Shown: piece after piece, positions 32,548-42,254 of the stretch | How the letters are laid out: each line of letters opens with the position of its first letter | Position numbering within the stretch: the first letter of the stretch is position 1 | DNA from: Methylococcaceae bacterium UBA6146 | GTDB lineage: Bacteria; Pseudomonadota; Gammaproteobacteria; Methylococcales; Methylomonadaceae | DNA: 64,000 nucleotides | Assembly: GCA_002422395.1 (NCBI GenBank) | Contig: DIUY01000009.1 | Location: 62,306-126,305 of the forward strand | Direction of reading: 5' to 3' | Translations under genes and position numbers: made by a program | Notes under the pieces: generated by a model | What the model was told of the DNA's origin: nothing | The model's database searches: none | Seen by the model: only the letters and a program-made list of their open reading frames with translations

Positions 32548-33035
32548 GAGTAGGGCAGGGCTACGATGTCCACCGTTTTAACGCAGGCGACCACATTATT
32601 TTAGGCGGCGTAAAAATACCTTATGAACAAGGGCTGGAAGCGCATTCCGACGGCGACGTGGTGCTGCATGCATTAAGCGATGCGTTGCTGGGTGCGGCGG
32701 CTTTGGGCGATATAGGCCAACATTTCCCTGATACCGACCCTGAATTTAAAGGCGCGGACAGCCGTGTGCTGTTGCGCCATGTGTATAAAATAGTCCAAGA
32801 GAAAGGCTATAGTCTGGTCAACGCCGATGTGACAATTATTGCCCAAGCGCCGAAAATGGCTCCGCATATCGCGGCGATGTGTGCGAATATCGCCGATGAT
32901 TTACGGGTGGATATTGACTGCGTTAACGTTAAAGCGACCACGACCGAAAAGCTCGGCTTTGAAGGGCGCAAAGAAGGCATCGCCGTACAGGCTATCGTCT
33001 TGATAGACAAAGTTGTCTTGATAGACAAAGCCTGA
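32544..33035 (+). CDS. ispF: IspF, 2-C-methyl-D-erythritol 2,4-cyclodiphosphate synthase
   Basis: A 163-residue trimeric enzyme of the MEP pathway. The metal ligands are in VGQGYDVHRF and SDGDVVLHALSDALLGAAALGD; the CMP-binding end KATTTEKLGFEGRKEGIAVQA is intact. Oddity: the C-terminus carries an 18-bp tandem duplication (GTCTTGATAGACAAAG repeated), which repeats the residues VLIDK and makes the chain slightly longer than usual. Its stop overlaps the truD start by one base. Confidence 0.96.
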   Translation: MRVGQGYDVHRFNAGDHIILGGVKIPYEQGLEAHSDGDVVLHALSDALLGAAALGDIGQHFPDTDPEFKGADSRVLLRHVYKIVQEKGYSLVNADVTIIAQAPKMAPHIAAMCANIADDLRVDIDCVNVKATTTEKLGFEGRKEGIAVQAIVLIDKVVLIDKA

Positions 33036-34060
33036 TGTCAGCGGTTGAAATCCCTATCTGGCCTTATGTTTACGGACAGCCTTCCGGCACCGGCCATATC
33101 CGTAGCAACCCTGAAGATTTTTGTGTTGATGAACAGCTGGCCTTTGAACCGTCAGGCGCGGGCGAGCATGTGTTTTTGCAGATCCAAAAAATCGGCGAAA
33201 ACACTGAATATGTGGTCAGGCAATTGGCGCGGTTTGCCAATGTCCGGCAACGCGATGTGGGCTACGCGGGTTTAAAAGACCGCCACGCCGTCACCACGCA
33301 ATGGTTCAGTATCTGGTTGCCGGGCAAAGCCGAACCGGACTGGGCACAGTTTGAATCGGACACCATCAAAGTGTTGCAGGCTATCCGCCATGCCCGGAAA
33401 TTAAAGCGCGGTGTGCTGTCGGGCAACCGTTTTAAAATCATTATCCGCGACTGGCAGGGCGATCAGGCCAAAACCATCGGGCAATTGGCAATGGTTAAAG
33501 CCAATGGTATTGCCAATTATTATGGCGGGCAGCGCTTTGGCCATGCTGGGCAGAATGTCAATAAAGCGCTGGCGATGTTTCTCGGAGCTAAAACCGGGCG
33601 CGAACAGCGCAGCTTGTATTTATCGGCGGCACGCTCTTACCTGTTTAACCAGATTCTGGCGGAGCGGGTGAAGCGGCAAACCTGGAATCAGGCGCTCGCG
33701 GGCGATATTTACGCCTTTGATTTAGGGCATAGCTGTTTTAAATCAGAACAGCCTGATGCCGATATTATCCGGCGGCTGACGGAAAAAGCCATTCATCCGA
33801 CCGGCGTATTATGGGGTAAAGGCGAGGCCGATGTGTCGGCGGACGCCCTCAAGCTTGAGCAGTCTGTTATAGAAAACCATCATGAATTGGCCCAAGGCTT
33901 GATAGCGTCGGGCGTTGACAGGGGCCGGCGGGCGTTGCGGGTTAATGTCCCCGATTTAGACTGGCGGTTTATTGACACAACCGCGCTGGAACTTACGTTT
34001 ACCCTACCGGCAGGCAGTTATGCCACAGCGGTGTTGCGCGAAGTGATTGAGATGCTTTAG
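33035..34060 (+). CDS. truD: TruD, tRNA pseudouridine(13) synthase
   Basis: A 341-residue enzyme that makes pseudouridine 13 in tRNA-Glu. The catalytic Asp lies in VGYAGLKDRHAVTTQWFS; RGVLSGNRFKIIIR and ANYYGGQRFGHAGQNVNKAL follow, then the insertion domain and the C-terminal LPAGSYATAVLREVIEM. Start and stop couple to the neighbours (TGATG with ispF). The ispD-ispF-truD order is common in gammaproteobacteria. Confidence 0.96.
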   Translation: MSAVEIPIWPYVYGQPSGTGHIRSNPEDFCVDEQLAFEPSGAGEHVFLQIQKIGENTEYVVRQLARFANVRQRDVGYAGLKDRHAVTTQWFSIWLPGKAEPDWAQFESDTIKVLQAIRHARKLKRGVLSGNRFKIIIRDWQGDQAKTIGQLAMVKANGIANYYGGQRFGHAGQNVNKALAMFLGAKTGREQRSLYLSAARSYLFNQILAERVKRQTWNQALAGDIYAFDLGHSCFKSEQPDADIIRRLTEKAIHPTGVLWGKGEADVSADALKLEQSVIENHHELAQGLIASGVDRGRRALRVNVPDLDWRFIDTTALELTFTLPAGSYATAVLREVIEML

Positions 34061-34079
34061 GTGTGGGGAGAGGAACTTT

Positions 34080-34520
34080 ATGATTATCGTCTTAAAAAAA
34101 ATAGCTAAAACAACAAAAAAATACGAAATAGAGGCGTTTATTGAACCGGCACTTAAAGGGGGGCTGCTAAAAAGTAGCGGCTATATAGAAAGCATTTCCA
34201 TTCGGGTGGTAAAGGATACAAAATTGGATATCCTTGAATATTACGGTTTGGTTAAGATTTCTCCCGACTCAGCTGCCAAAAGGGTTATAAAAAAACTGAG
34301 TGGCAAGGAGTTAAACGGTCAGCAGATTGGGGTCAGCCAATTTTTTGTTAGAGATGGCCGCAATGACCGGAGAACTAATTTTCGGGTGAGCGCCAAGTTT
34401 TTGGACAAGCGAAAAGGCGATCGCAGACGCCCTTATCTTGAAAAAGTTGAAGATATTTATGTTGAAGTGCAAGGCCTGGGTAAGCATAAAAAAGACGCCC
34501 CCAACGGCGGCACTCGGTAA
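34080..34520 (+). CDS. Unknown small basic protein after truD
   Basis: A 146-residue protein that I do not recognise. The start MIIVLKKIAK at 34080 is preceded by GGGGAGAGGAA, while the longer frame overlaps truD. It alternates strands and helices (IESISIRVVKDTKLDILEYYGLV, AAKRVIKKLSGKELNGQQIG) in a way that recalls an RNA-recognition-type fold, and ends with clusters of Arg/Lys (RDGRNDRRTNFR and KRKGDRRRP). RNA binding is therefore a reasonable guess. It lies 19 bases after truD and is probably the last gene of that operon; a family B repeat follows. Confidence 0.6.
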   Translation: MIIVLKKIAKTTKKYEIEAFIEPALKGGLLKSSGYIESISIRVVKDTKLDILEYYGLVKISPDSAAKRVIKKLSGKELNGQQIGVSQFFVRDGRNDRRTNFRVSAKFLDKRKGDRRRPYLEKVEDIYVEVQGLGKHKKDAPNGGTR

Positions 34521-34551
34521 GGTCAGTACGCTTAAATTCAGTTAAAAGGGG

Positions 34552-34641
34552 GGTGGTGAAAATGGTAATGACAGTTTGGAATCAAAAAACCTGTTTTTTT
34601 GACGCCGCTGCCACTTAAGCATTTGAATGTTCACCACTACC
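34552..34641. mobile_element. Family B palindromic MITE, copy 5 (inverted)
   Basis: A 90-bp element with ends GGTGGTGAAAATGG and TTCACCACTACC. The borders AAAAGGGG and AAAAAAGG are similar, a decayed 8-bp duplication. It separates the truD operon from the convergent HAF-repeat gene. Confidence 0.82.
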
Positions 34642-34713
34642 AAAAAAGGGTTCTATATAAAAAGTAAGGGGGCAGGCATCCCCCTCAAAAAAACCTATTA
34701 CTAATAATGGTGG

Positions 34714-35901
34714 CTAATCGCCCTTAGCACAGCTTCTTGATGGGCTCTTTTCATGGGGCTGCCAGTAACGCGGTTTCCAAAGGACCGCATGGGGTGTTTG
34801 ATTGGCAGTTGAACACCAGCCAACTATTTTGCCTTGGTCATTGGTGGCCTCGACATAACAAGAACCATACCCTAATGTCGGAAGGTCGGTCATGATGCCG
34901 TCCCTCCACACAAAAACATGAGTTTCACCGTTAGCTGTTTCGGCCTGGCCTATCACTTGGCCGCGATTGGTGATCGCTGTGGCATATGAAAAAGTTCCAC
35001 CCAGTCCCCCCAACGGGGTCATCACGCCCTTATCCCACAGGAATGCACTAGATTTCCAGTTGGCGGTAATGATATGGCCGACGATTTGCCCGTAATCATT
35101 GATTGCTGAAGCGCTTGACGATATCCCATCCAATATCCCCAAGTCGGTCATTATGCCTTTGTCCCAGAGGAAAGCGTGGCTTTTATAGTTATTGACCGAC
35201 GTCTGGGCATGACCGACCACTTGCCCAAGATTGTTGATTGCCGTCGGTAAGGAATTTAGCCCGCCCAGAGTCCCCAAGTCGGCCATCACGCCTTTATCCC
35301 ACAGGAACGCGTGATGATATTCTCCGCTGGGGGTGTAGACATAACCTATCACCTGCCCATACTTATTGATCTTTGAGGCGCTGGAATACAGATCGTCAAA
35401 TGTTCCTAAGTCGGTCATGACCCCTTTCTGCCAAAGAAACGCATGTTCATACCCATTAGGGATGCTGGACTTACCGACCACTTGCCCGCGACTGTTGATG
35501 TCGGTGGCATGGGAATAAGTCCCGCCTAACGTCCCCAAGTCGGTCGGCCGGCGCTTTTTCCATAAATAGGCATGGCTTTCACCGTCAGCGGCATTGGCGG
35601 CGCCGACCACCTCCCCGCGAGTGTTGATCGCTGCGGCACCGGAATTTATCCCCAAACCGGACATTACGCCGTTATCCCAACGGAAGCCGATAAATTCGCC
35701 TTTAGCGGTCTGGCTGTCGCCAACTATTTGTCCCTTTGCGTTGATGTCTTTAGCAATGGAATAGCCCCCCCCCAGCGTCCCCAGATCAATGATCGAGTAA
35801 TCTGAGGATGATATACAGGCATTGTCCCTCGCATAGGCCGAAGCTTGCATCACACCGCCCAACGCCAAAATTGCTATGCCTCGAATAACACAAGTGTTCA
35901 T
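34714..35901 (-). CDS. Secreted HAF-repeat protein
   Basis: A 395-residue exported protein. The start MNTCVIRGIAILALGGVMQA at 35901 gives a proper signal peptide and has AAGGGG upstream, so it is preferred over an ATG nine codons earlier. The mature chain consists of about eight repeats of 45-48 residues, each with a pattern like 'SATDINSRGQVVG ... HAFLWDKGVMTDLGTLGG', the HAF (extracellular repeat) family, which forms a propeller-like structure. Its role is unknown. Two Cys near the C-terminus (YGSCYVEA, VGWCSTA) may form a disulfide. Confidence 0.85.
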   Translation of the reverse strand: MNTCVIRGIAILALGGVMQASAYARDNACISSSDYSIIDLGTLGGGYSIAKDINAKGQIVGDSQTAKGEFIGFRWDNGVMSGLGINSGAAAINTRGEVVGAANAADGESHAYLWKKRRPTDLGTLGGTYSHATDINSRGQVVGKSSIPNGYEHAFLWQKGVMTDLGTFDDLYSSASKINKYGQVIGYVYTPSGEYHHAFLWDKGVMADLGTLGGLNSLPTAINNLGQVVGHAQTSVNNYKSHAFLWDKGIMTDLGILDGISSSASAINDYGQIVGHIITANWKSSAFLWDKGVMTPLGGLGGTFSYATAITNRGQVIGQAETANGETHVFVWRDGIMTDLPTLGYGSCYVEATNDQGKIVGWCSTANQTPHAVLWKPRYWQPHEKSPSRSCAKGD

Positions 35902-36051
35902 AGTGCGCCCCTTATCGATAAATGTCATTGGCCAATGCCAATTCTAAAACAGCCGGTCTTTCTACAGATATAACGTAAAGTCCATCGGACGTGCCAAAGG
36001 CAAGCTAAGCGCCGCTTTTGGCACGTCCGGTGGAACGTTTTGTTGGAGCGC

Positions 36052-36492
36052 TTACTCCACTTTAACCTCAATGGCTTTAGGCTTTGTTTCAGCAGTTTTT
36101 GGCATTTGGAGGTTCAGCATACCATCCTTGAACGTGGCCTTGACTTTGGTTTCATCAACATTGTTAGGCAGTGTGAAACTACGGACAAAGTTTCCGTAGC
36201 GCCGCTCGACTCGATGGAATTTTTCCCCTTTTTCTTCCTTCTCCTGTTTCCTCTCACCTTGGATGGTAAGAACCCCATTGTCCACGCTGACTTTGACGTC
36301 TTCTTTTTTAACTTCGGGTATCTCTGCTTTGATTAGGAACTCATTGTCAGTCTCGCTGATGTCAACACGGGGAGACCAATCACCCGTTGCCATCAGTTCC
36401 TGACCCCGGTCAGAAGGCCAGCCCATTGCCCTCGTATAGCGATCGAACATGTCTTCGATTTCACGCAGCGGTTCCCATTTAATAAGTGCCAT
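36052..36492 (-). CDS. Hsp20-family small heat-shock protein
   Basis: A 146-residue ATP-independent holdase chaperone. An N-terminal MALIKWEPLREIEDMFDRY precedes the alpha-crystallin domain (about 40-135): WSPRVDISETDNEFLIKAE, the strand DNGVLTIQGERK, RRYGNFVRSFTLPNNVDE and the conserved GMLNLQMPK. The ATG is preceded by AAGGAG. A heat-shock-type promoter is possible at 36551-36580. It is a single gene. Confidence 0.94.
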   Translation of the reverse strand: MALIKWEPLREIEDMFDRYTRAMGWPSDRGQELMATGDWSPRVDISETDNEFLIKAEIPEVKKEDVKVSVDNGVLTIQGERKQEKEEKGEKFHRVERRYGNFVRSFTLPNNVDETKVKATFKDGMLNLQMPKTAETKPKAIEVKVE

Positions 36493-36550
36493 GATATTGC
36501 TCCTTAATTGCGGGACTTGTTAACCCTAGTGGATGGCCCGCTTTCCAGCC

Positions 36551-36580
36551 TGTAGGGGTTCATTCTAGCGTTCCAACAAG
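36551..36580 (-). promoter_or_regulatory. Possible sigma32-type promoter of hsp20
   Basis: Read on the minus strand: CTTGTTG, 15 bases, CCCCTACA, resembling the heat-shock pattern CTTGAAA-N11-15-CCCCAT. It lies about 60 bases upstream of the hsp20 ATG. Confidence 0.35.
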
Positions 36581-37065
36581 TGCTTAACGGCAAGTCGGCC
36601 TTGCCCATAAAGCCATTTTGCGCACTGTCTTGGCTACCACGCAAAAGGCGGTTTACCGAAAAGATTGTTACATGCCTAATTGGCAATCTCTATCCGTACA
36701 AATACTTAGCGGGATGCGTCCGATGACGTTAGCCCATGAAAAACGGCTTGGATCATGGCGCAAAATTAAGGTGAGGGTGGATTTGAAGCTGATCATGAGA
36801 TTTGCTTGCCAAGTCAAAAATAAGCCGCAATGACTAAAAACTAGGCGGGCGGGCAAGTTTTCAAGCAGGCCAAGATAGGTGTTCGTACCAATATTTTTTA
36901 TTTTCCATTCTGTTTTAATGGCGCTGAACCAATCATTGCCCCGCGCAGTTGCCCGATAAGGTTTGAGTGCATTGAAGCCCTTTTTCTCCAGCGGCCTATA
37001 GTCGCCGATGAGGGGGTAGCCATTTAAATGACAACTGCCCGAAGCTATTAGGCTGGCGTCTTGCT

Positions 37066-37174
37066 AAGTCATTGAGTAAGTTTTTCGGTACAAAATGACT
37101 GCGCGTCCTTTTCACCCTCTGGGGCGCAAGTAAGGACGGGCAGGCGTAACCCTAAAACTTTTGGGTATGTGCTT
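37066..37174. mobile_element. Family C palindromic element, copy 3
   Basis: A 109-bp element from AAGTCATTGAGTAAG to GGTATGTGCTT with the same core hairpin as copy 2 (ACTGCGCGTCC ... AAGGACGGGCAG). It is more diverged than copies 1 and 2. No flanking duplication. Confidence 0.82.
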
Positions 37175-37472
37175 ATGGAACATGAAGGTGGTGCGGCCTA
37201 GAGCCAATAGCCTCCGTTTGGCAATGACGGGAATTTTTTGGTTCAGACATCAGGTGGTGGGCAAGCAGGCGCTGTTTTTCCACAAAAAAAACCCTTGGCA
37301 CACCCAACGGGACAGCACGGGTATCGGCTCGTTAGAGCGTAGGCAACCGGCAATCTAAACAGTTACTGCCCGACCGCCCCCCCAATATATGAAGCGTGGC
37401 TTTGGTGAGCATGAGTTTTTTATCGCCATTGGTACCGGAATTACAACGACTAAAACTGTCCTGAGAATCAAT

Positions 37473-37488
37473 TGGCCCCTAGTTGGCT
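37473..37488 (+). promoter_or_regulatory. Weak sigma54-like sequence upstream of glmS
   Basis: TGGCCCCTAGTTGGCT has GG and GC at the correct 10-base distance but lacks the CACR and TTGC details. It is about 50 bases upstream of the glmS start. Confidence 0.2.
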
Positions 37489-37540
37489 GATACTTTTAAT
37501 TCCAGGATGACAATAAACCCAATCAAACAGGAAGAATACT

Positions 37541-39370
37541 ATGTGTGGAATCGTAGGTGGTGTAGTGCAGGGCAATTTAGTGCCTATTTTAATGGAAGGT
37601 CTGGAAAGGCTGGAATATCGGGGTTATGACTCGGCTGGATTGGCGGTGCTTGAAGAACGCGAAATTCATTGTCAACGGGTACTGGGTAAAGTGAAAGGGC
37701 TTCAGGAGTTGTTGGCAGTTGAACCTATTTTTGGAACTACGGGTATCGCGCACACAAGGTGGGCGACCCACGGCAAACCTAGCGCGGCAAATGCCCATCC
37801 GCACATCAGCCAAAATAAAGTGGCGGTTGTCCATAACGGCATTATTGAAAATCATGAACAGCTGCGTAGACAACAGATAGAAAAAGGCTATAAATTCACT
37901 TCGCAAACCGATACCGAAGTGATATGCCATGAGATTTTTGATAGCCTAAAATATACGGACGGCTTATTAAGCGCGGTGATGCAAGCCGTTAAAAAATTGG
38001 ATGGCAGTTATGCGTTGGGTGTGGTGAGCAAGGATGAACCTGGCAGGTTGATTGCCTGTAGGAAAGGCAGCCCTTTAGTCATTGGCATTGGCAGTCACGG
38101 CTTTTTTATCGCCTCCGATGTCGCCGCCTTACTGCAAGTCACCCAGCGGTTTATTTTTTTGGAAGATGGCGACATCGCGGAAATAACGAAAGATAAGCTG
38201 GTTATTTATGATGCCAACAAAGATGTGGTTGTCCGCGCGGTTGTGGAAAGCTCGCTAACGGCCGATTCGATTGATAAGGGCGGCTATCGCCATTACATGT
38301 TAAAAGAGATTTATGAACAGCCGCTGGCTATTTTGCGGACTTTGGAAGGACGGATCATCAACAACCGTGTGCAGGAAAGTGCATTTGGATACCATGCCGC
38401 CGAGGTGTTCGACCGCATCAGGTCGGTGCAAATATTGGCTTGCGGTACCAGTTACCATGCCGGCTTGGTGGCCCGCCACTGGTTTGAAAAATTGGCCGGT
38501 GTCCCCTGTGATGTTGAGGTGGCCAGCGAGTTCCGTTATAGGAATCCGGTGCTGGCGGCGGACACCTTGGTTGTCGTCATCTCGCAATCGGGCGAAACGG
38601 CGGACACGCTAGCGGCGCTTCAAGAAGCGAAAAAACTGGGGGCAAGCTATTCCGTGGCAATCTGTAACGTGCCGGAAAGCTCATTAGTTAGGGAAACTGA
38701 TTTGGTGCTGATGACCCGAGGGGGACCGGAAATTGGTGTGGCCTCAACAAAAGCATTCACCACGCAGCTTACGGCCTTAATGCTGCTGGTTTTGGCGGTC
38801 GGAAAAAGGTTTAATTTGACGATGGAGATGGAGCAGAAAATCATCGCAGGGTTGTTTTCCCTACCTGGTAAAGTTGAAAAAATCCTGCAATTGGATGACC
38901 AGATAAAAGCCTTGTCAGGACAATTTTTAGAAAAGCAACATGCCTTGTTTTTAGGTCGGGGTTCGCATTACCCGATTGCTATGGAGGGCGCACTTAAACT
39001 GAAAGAAATTTCCTATATCCATGCTGAGGCTTATCCGGCGGGCGAATTGAAACACGGCCCCTTGGCGTTAATTGATGCGGACATGCCGGTTATCACCGTC
39101 GCGCCTAACAACAATCTGCTGGATAAGCTGAAATCAAATATGCAGGAAGTCAGCGCACGGGGCGGGCAATTGATTGTTTTTATGGATGAAAAGCTGGCTT
39201 CGATAGTGGACAGCAATGTGCAGGTCATCAAAGTCCCGGCAATTGAAGACGAGCTTTCACCTATCGCATACACCATCCCTTTACAGCTGTTGTCTTATCA
39301 TGTCGCGGTGTTAAAAGGCACCGATGTTGACCAACCCAGAAATTTGGCCAAGTCGGTCACTGTGGAGTAG
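37541..39370 (+). CDS. glmS: Glutamine-fructose-6-phosphate aminotransferase
   Basis: A 609-residue enzyme making glucosamine 6-phosphate, the entry to UDP-GlcNAc. The N-terminal glutaminase begins MCGIVGG, with Cys2 the nucleophile, and contains GIAHTRWATHGKPS and VVHNGIIENHEQLR. Two SIS domains follow (ILACGTSYHAGLVARHW, VVISQSGETADTLAALQEAK, FLGRGSHYPIAMEGALKLKE), and the end LPRNLAKSVTVE-type tail is typical (here QPRNLAKSVTVE). The ATG at 37541 follows AGGAAGAA. It lies directly beside the exopolysaccharide region, which would consume its product. Confidence 0.97.
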   Translation: MCGIVGGVVQGNLVPILMEGLERLEYRGYDSAGLAVLEEREIHCQRVLGKVKGLQELLAVEPIFGTTGIAHTRWATHGKPSAANAHPHISQNKVAVVHNGIIENHEQLRRQQIEKGYKFTSQTDTEVICHEIFDSLKYTDGLLSAVMQAVKKLDGSYALGVVSKDEPGRLIACRKGSPLVIGIGSHGFFIASDVAALLQVTQRFIFLEDGDIAEITKDKLVIYDANKDVVVRAVVESSLTADSIDKGGYRHYMLKEIYEQPLAILRTLEGRIINNRVQESAFGYHAAEVFDRIRSVQILACGTSYHAGLVARHWFEKLAGVPCDVEVASEFRYRNPVLAADTLVVVISQSGETADTLAALQEAKKLGASYSVAICNVPESSLVRETDLVLMTRGGPEIGVASTKAFTTQLTALMLLVLAVGKRFNLTMEMEQKIIAGLFSLPGKVEKILQLDDQIKALSGQFLEKQHALFLGRGSHYPIAMEGALKLKEISYIHAEAYPAGELKHGPLALIDADMPVITVAPNNNLLDKLKSNMQEVSARGGQLIVFMDEKLASIVDSNVQVIKVPAIEDELSPIAYTIPLQLLSYHVAVLKGTDVDQPRNLAKSVTVE

Positions 39371-39411
39371 TCCAGTTGAAGCGTAGCCGCTCTTGTGTCC
39401 CGAAAACCGAT

Positions 39412-39448
39412 GCCGGGTGGCGATGCCATATTATGGCAGTCACCCGGC
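39412..39448. terminator. Bidirectional hairpin terminator after glmS
   Basis: GCCGGGTG and CACCCGGC pair, with an inner stem TGCCATA/TATGGCA. GTTTGTTT follows on the plus strand. It sits between convergent glmS and the lectin-like secreted gene, whose last codons begin at 39455. Confidence 0.75.
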
Positions 39449-39454
39449 GTTTGT

Positions 39455-41098
39455 TTACTTCAGTACAGAGATCACATTACACAAGGAATTGCTGCCAACA
39501 TCGGCAATATTGCCCAGGTTGTCCAGCGCAGTTACAGTTGCCTGTTCTGTGCGGAATTTATATTTTTTCCCTATAGCCTGATACGGTGCCGCGCCCGATT
39601 TTACATAAGCATTGTATTTGCGGGTGGCGACATTGACATAGAGCCGGAACTGATAGGTTGTATTGGCGGTATACGGGATTGTGGCGCTAGCCGTGTAGGC
39701 GCCACCATTACGCGCATCGATAGTCCCATTGGTGTTGAACCTTACCGCAGCGGCCAAATCGCTATAGTTTGCAGCTGGCCCGTTTGACACGCCCATAACC
39801 CCATCGATATTAGCGCCGAATGGTGTTGCGTTGAACTCAACGGTTACCACGTTCGAGGCCAGCGGCAGCGGGGTGTTGGTCCATAAGCCGCTACTGGAAA
39901 GGCAGTTGCCCGCAGTGCTAAACGTATAGTCACCGGAAACAGCCAGGTTTCCTGAGGCATCACGCGATTTGACCCGGTAGTGATAAGTGGTGTCTTTGGC
40001 CAGATTCGTGATTTTGGCGCTATGGCCAGTGACCAGTGCCGGAGCAAGGCTGCTGGATTGCCCATAAGCGGTTGTTGTCCCATATTCCACTTGGGTATCG
40101 GCCGGTTCGTCTGACGCCCAGGTAAATGTGGCTCGATCTGTGCCAATGCTGCTGGCGGCTATGCCACTCAGTACCGGTGGTTTGGCGTCGGGTGTGTTGC
40201 CCCCATCCGGCGATATTTCGCGGACGCTCATCATTTTGTAAACCAGCCCGTTAGTGCCGACATTGTCGCTGCGCCAGTAGACAGTGATGTTGGGTTTGCC
40301 CGATTCAGACCCTGGACGGGCGTCGGAATTTGTCAATTTTAACGCCGGGTCAATACCGGACTTGCAGGCTTTCCCGTTCACGCCAAAGTTCGCCCCCGTA
40401 TCCACGAATTCGTTCACTTTGACCCAGTTGCCGCCATTTAAGCCGTCGGTCTGGTCTATCCATAATTCCAGCTTTACGTTGCCGTCGGTTTGGTCGTAGA
40501 CGACATACTTATAGCCTATCCAGACATTCTTCGGCATGCCACCGGACCAAATGGTCTTGTTTTGGATTGCCGTGGAGCTTGGGTGGCTGGTCTCTTTTTC
40601 GAAGTCAATGTGGCCGTCATAACGGATTCGCGCACCTATCCCACGGGTATCGCAAAGGTTCGCGGTTTCCGAGCCGGTGGTGCCGTGGTTGCTGCGGGCG
40701 ATACCGACGATGCCGCCGTAAGCCGTGCCGCTATCGGCGACGCGCATTGCATACACTGTCATTTCGACGTTACGCCAGCTGTTTTGTTTCGCGGGATCAT
40801 GGATGTACATGCGTGGCACTGATCCGGAAATCTTGAATAATCCTTTGCCGTCCACCGAATAAGACGCATCGCCGTGGTCCGCATCAAACCATGGGTCTTT
40901 TGGATCAACACCAGTAAAGGATCTGGAGACGCCATTGCCCCAATTGGAAACCCATTCCTTGCCGCTGCTGTGGGAAGCGTAAAGCTCGTTTACACCAAAA
41001 GAATCAACGGCCGCCATAGGCGCTGTTGAAACGGTAAGCCCTGATGCAATGATTAGACCTGCAAGGGAAGAACTTTTTAGATTATTTGCTTTGTACAT
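39455..41098 (-). CDS. Secreted lectin-like protein with fibronectin type III domain
   Basis: A 547-residue exported protein (signal peptide about 1-30, SLAGLIIASGLTVSTAPMAA). Residues 35-295 look like a concanavalin-type beta-sandwich (FKISGSVPRMYIHDPAKQ, GIGARIRYDGHIDFEKETSH, KLELWIDQTDGLNGGNW), the fold of many polysaccharide lyases and binding proteins. A fibronectin type III domain (about 308-395, PPVLSGIAASSIGTDRATFT) and a second lectin-like part follow. No lyase catalytic residues can be assigned. It is divergent from the GT2 gene and probably acts on, or binds, the polymer made by that locus. Confidence 0.65.
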   Translation of the reverse strand: MYKANNLKSSSLAGLIIASGLTVSTAPMAAVDSFGVNELYASHSSGKEWVSNWGNGVSRSFTGVDPKDPWFDADHGDASYSVDGKGLFKISGSVPRMYIHDPAKQNSWRNVEMTVYAMRVADSGTAYGGIVGIARSNHGTTGSETANLCDTRGIGARIRYDGHIDFEKETSHPSSTAIQNKTIWSGGMPKNVWIGYKYVVYDQTDGNVKLELWIDQTDGLNGGNWVKVNEFVDTGANFGVNGKACKSGIDPALKLTNSDARPGSESGKPNITVYWRSDNVGTNGLVYKMMSVREISPDGGNTPDAKPPVLSGIAASSIGTDRATFTWASDEPADTQVEYGTTTAYGQSSSLAPALVTGHSAKITNLAKDTTYHYRVKSRDASGNLAVSGDYTFSTAGNCLSSSGLWTNTPLPLASNVVTVEFNATPFGANIDGVMGVSNGPAANYSDLAAAVRFNTNGTIDARNGGAYTASATIPYTANTTYQFRLYVNVATRKYNAYVKSGAAPYQAIGKKYKFRTEQATVTALDNLGNIADVGSNSLCNVISVLK

Positions 41099-42254
41099 AA
41101 AAATTTAAATTAATTGTAAGGTTGCGATAAAAATCCGCAGTTTAAATAAGGTACACATGCCCTAGCCTTATGGCCTTCCCCCCCTTTTTTGCTAAAAGGC
41201 CTTGGGGTCTAGGGCAACCTTTGGCAAACCGATGTTGCCACGGCTTGCTGCCAACCTGTCAAAATTATATTTAACTCATTGATTTAAAATTAAAATCATA
41301 AAACTATCGGAAAGCTAAAAAAAATGTTACAGGCTAACTAGGTATTTGTACGAATTGTTCAATTAACTCATCTTTTATATCGTATAGCTGTGCCGGCAAG
41401 CTGTTGGACTTGATATTTAACCTATTGATTTATTAAAACTAAAAAACTTCATCTACAGTGAAAGTATTAATAGGTCATATCGTGGGGCCAACAGGCTGCG
41501 GGTGCCAACCTTGTTTAAACCTAATTGCACGGACACCATTATCCGTTAGCCCAGCGCATGGGAATGTCGGCTAAACCTTATCAGATAAAGGTTTTGATGC
41601 TTCCGCTTAATAAGCATAGATAACTGCTTTTCGTAGATGCCGTTTAGTCCGGCGTCACTGGACGGAACCGGGCGCTTTAAAAGACATCGTCATGTCGTGG
41701 TTTTATTAATGCGCAGCTCGGCGACAGAAGTCTGGCTAAATGTCAGGTGTTTTTACGCCGCTAATGCGGGGGCAATATCTGCATAAATTGAAGAGTCTTG
41801 CTGATCCATACAATCGGTTATCAATTCTTGATGGACACAGGCTAAAAGTTAATAAGTTAGATAAGAACAAAATAAATGCCCTGGGCCATTTACCAGGGCA
41901 AATTCAGTATAGTAAGCCAATCAGTTAATACTAGTCTTTGGGAGGGGGCAAACGCATTTTATGAGAGTGAGTTAACACTATTGGGCAAAAACGCTTGATT
42001 AAATGCATCAAGTCTTCAGCCAAATCAGATAAGCGGGGGGCACTTTAGCCGGTTCCGCCCGATAAGTGCGGACGGCAAGGCGATAGGGCCTTGCCATAGC
42101 CAAGACAATTGCACGGCCACACGCCAAGAAACAGAAGCAACCGTCAACGGCGTCCCGCATCCGCACAACCAAGGAGGGATAGAGCTAATCACCCCGTGTG
42201 ATCCTTAATTTCTAGGGATCTGATAACCAACCTCTATTTAAGGAGAGAGCAGTA
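41099..42254. other. Long divergent intergenic region
   Basis: No convincing gene between the lectin-like gene and the GT2 gene. It is AT-rich at 41270-41470. A 62-codon frame at 41740-41928 lacks a ribosome-binding site and recognisable features. The length suggests a long leader or complex regulation of the polysaccharide genes; no known riboswitch consensus was recognised. Confidence 0.5.

Larger units (their letters stand above)
36590..37540. other. Long intergenic stretch before glmS
   Basis: No convincing gene. Short ORFs here (such as 36618-36833 and 37161-37358) have poor start contexts and unlikely composition. A family C repeat lies at 37066-37174 and a weak sigma54-like sequence at 37473-37488. 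The remainder may be decayed coding sequence, but I cannot name it. Confidence 0.5.

Noticed and set aside
36618..36833. 71-codon ORF between hsp20 and glmS
   Set aside because: Unlikely composition, no ribosome-binding site, and it overlaps the promoter region of hsp20.
37391..37540. glmS ribozyme or other riboswitch before glmS
   Set aside because: No conserved ribozyme core was recognised, and such elements are not expected in gammaproteobacterial glmS leaders.
41740..41928. Possible 62-codon gene upstream of the GT2 synthase
   Set aside because: No ribosome-binding site, no recognisable motif, and located in a long regulatory-type intergenic region.
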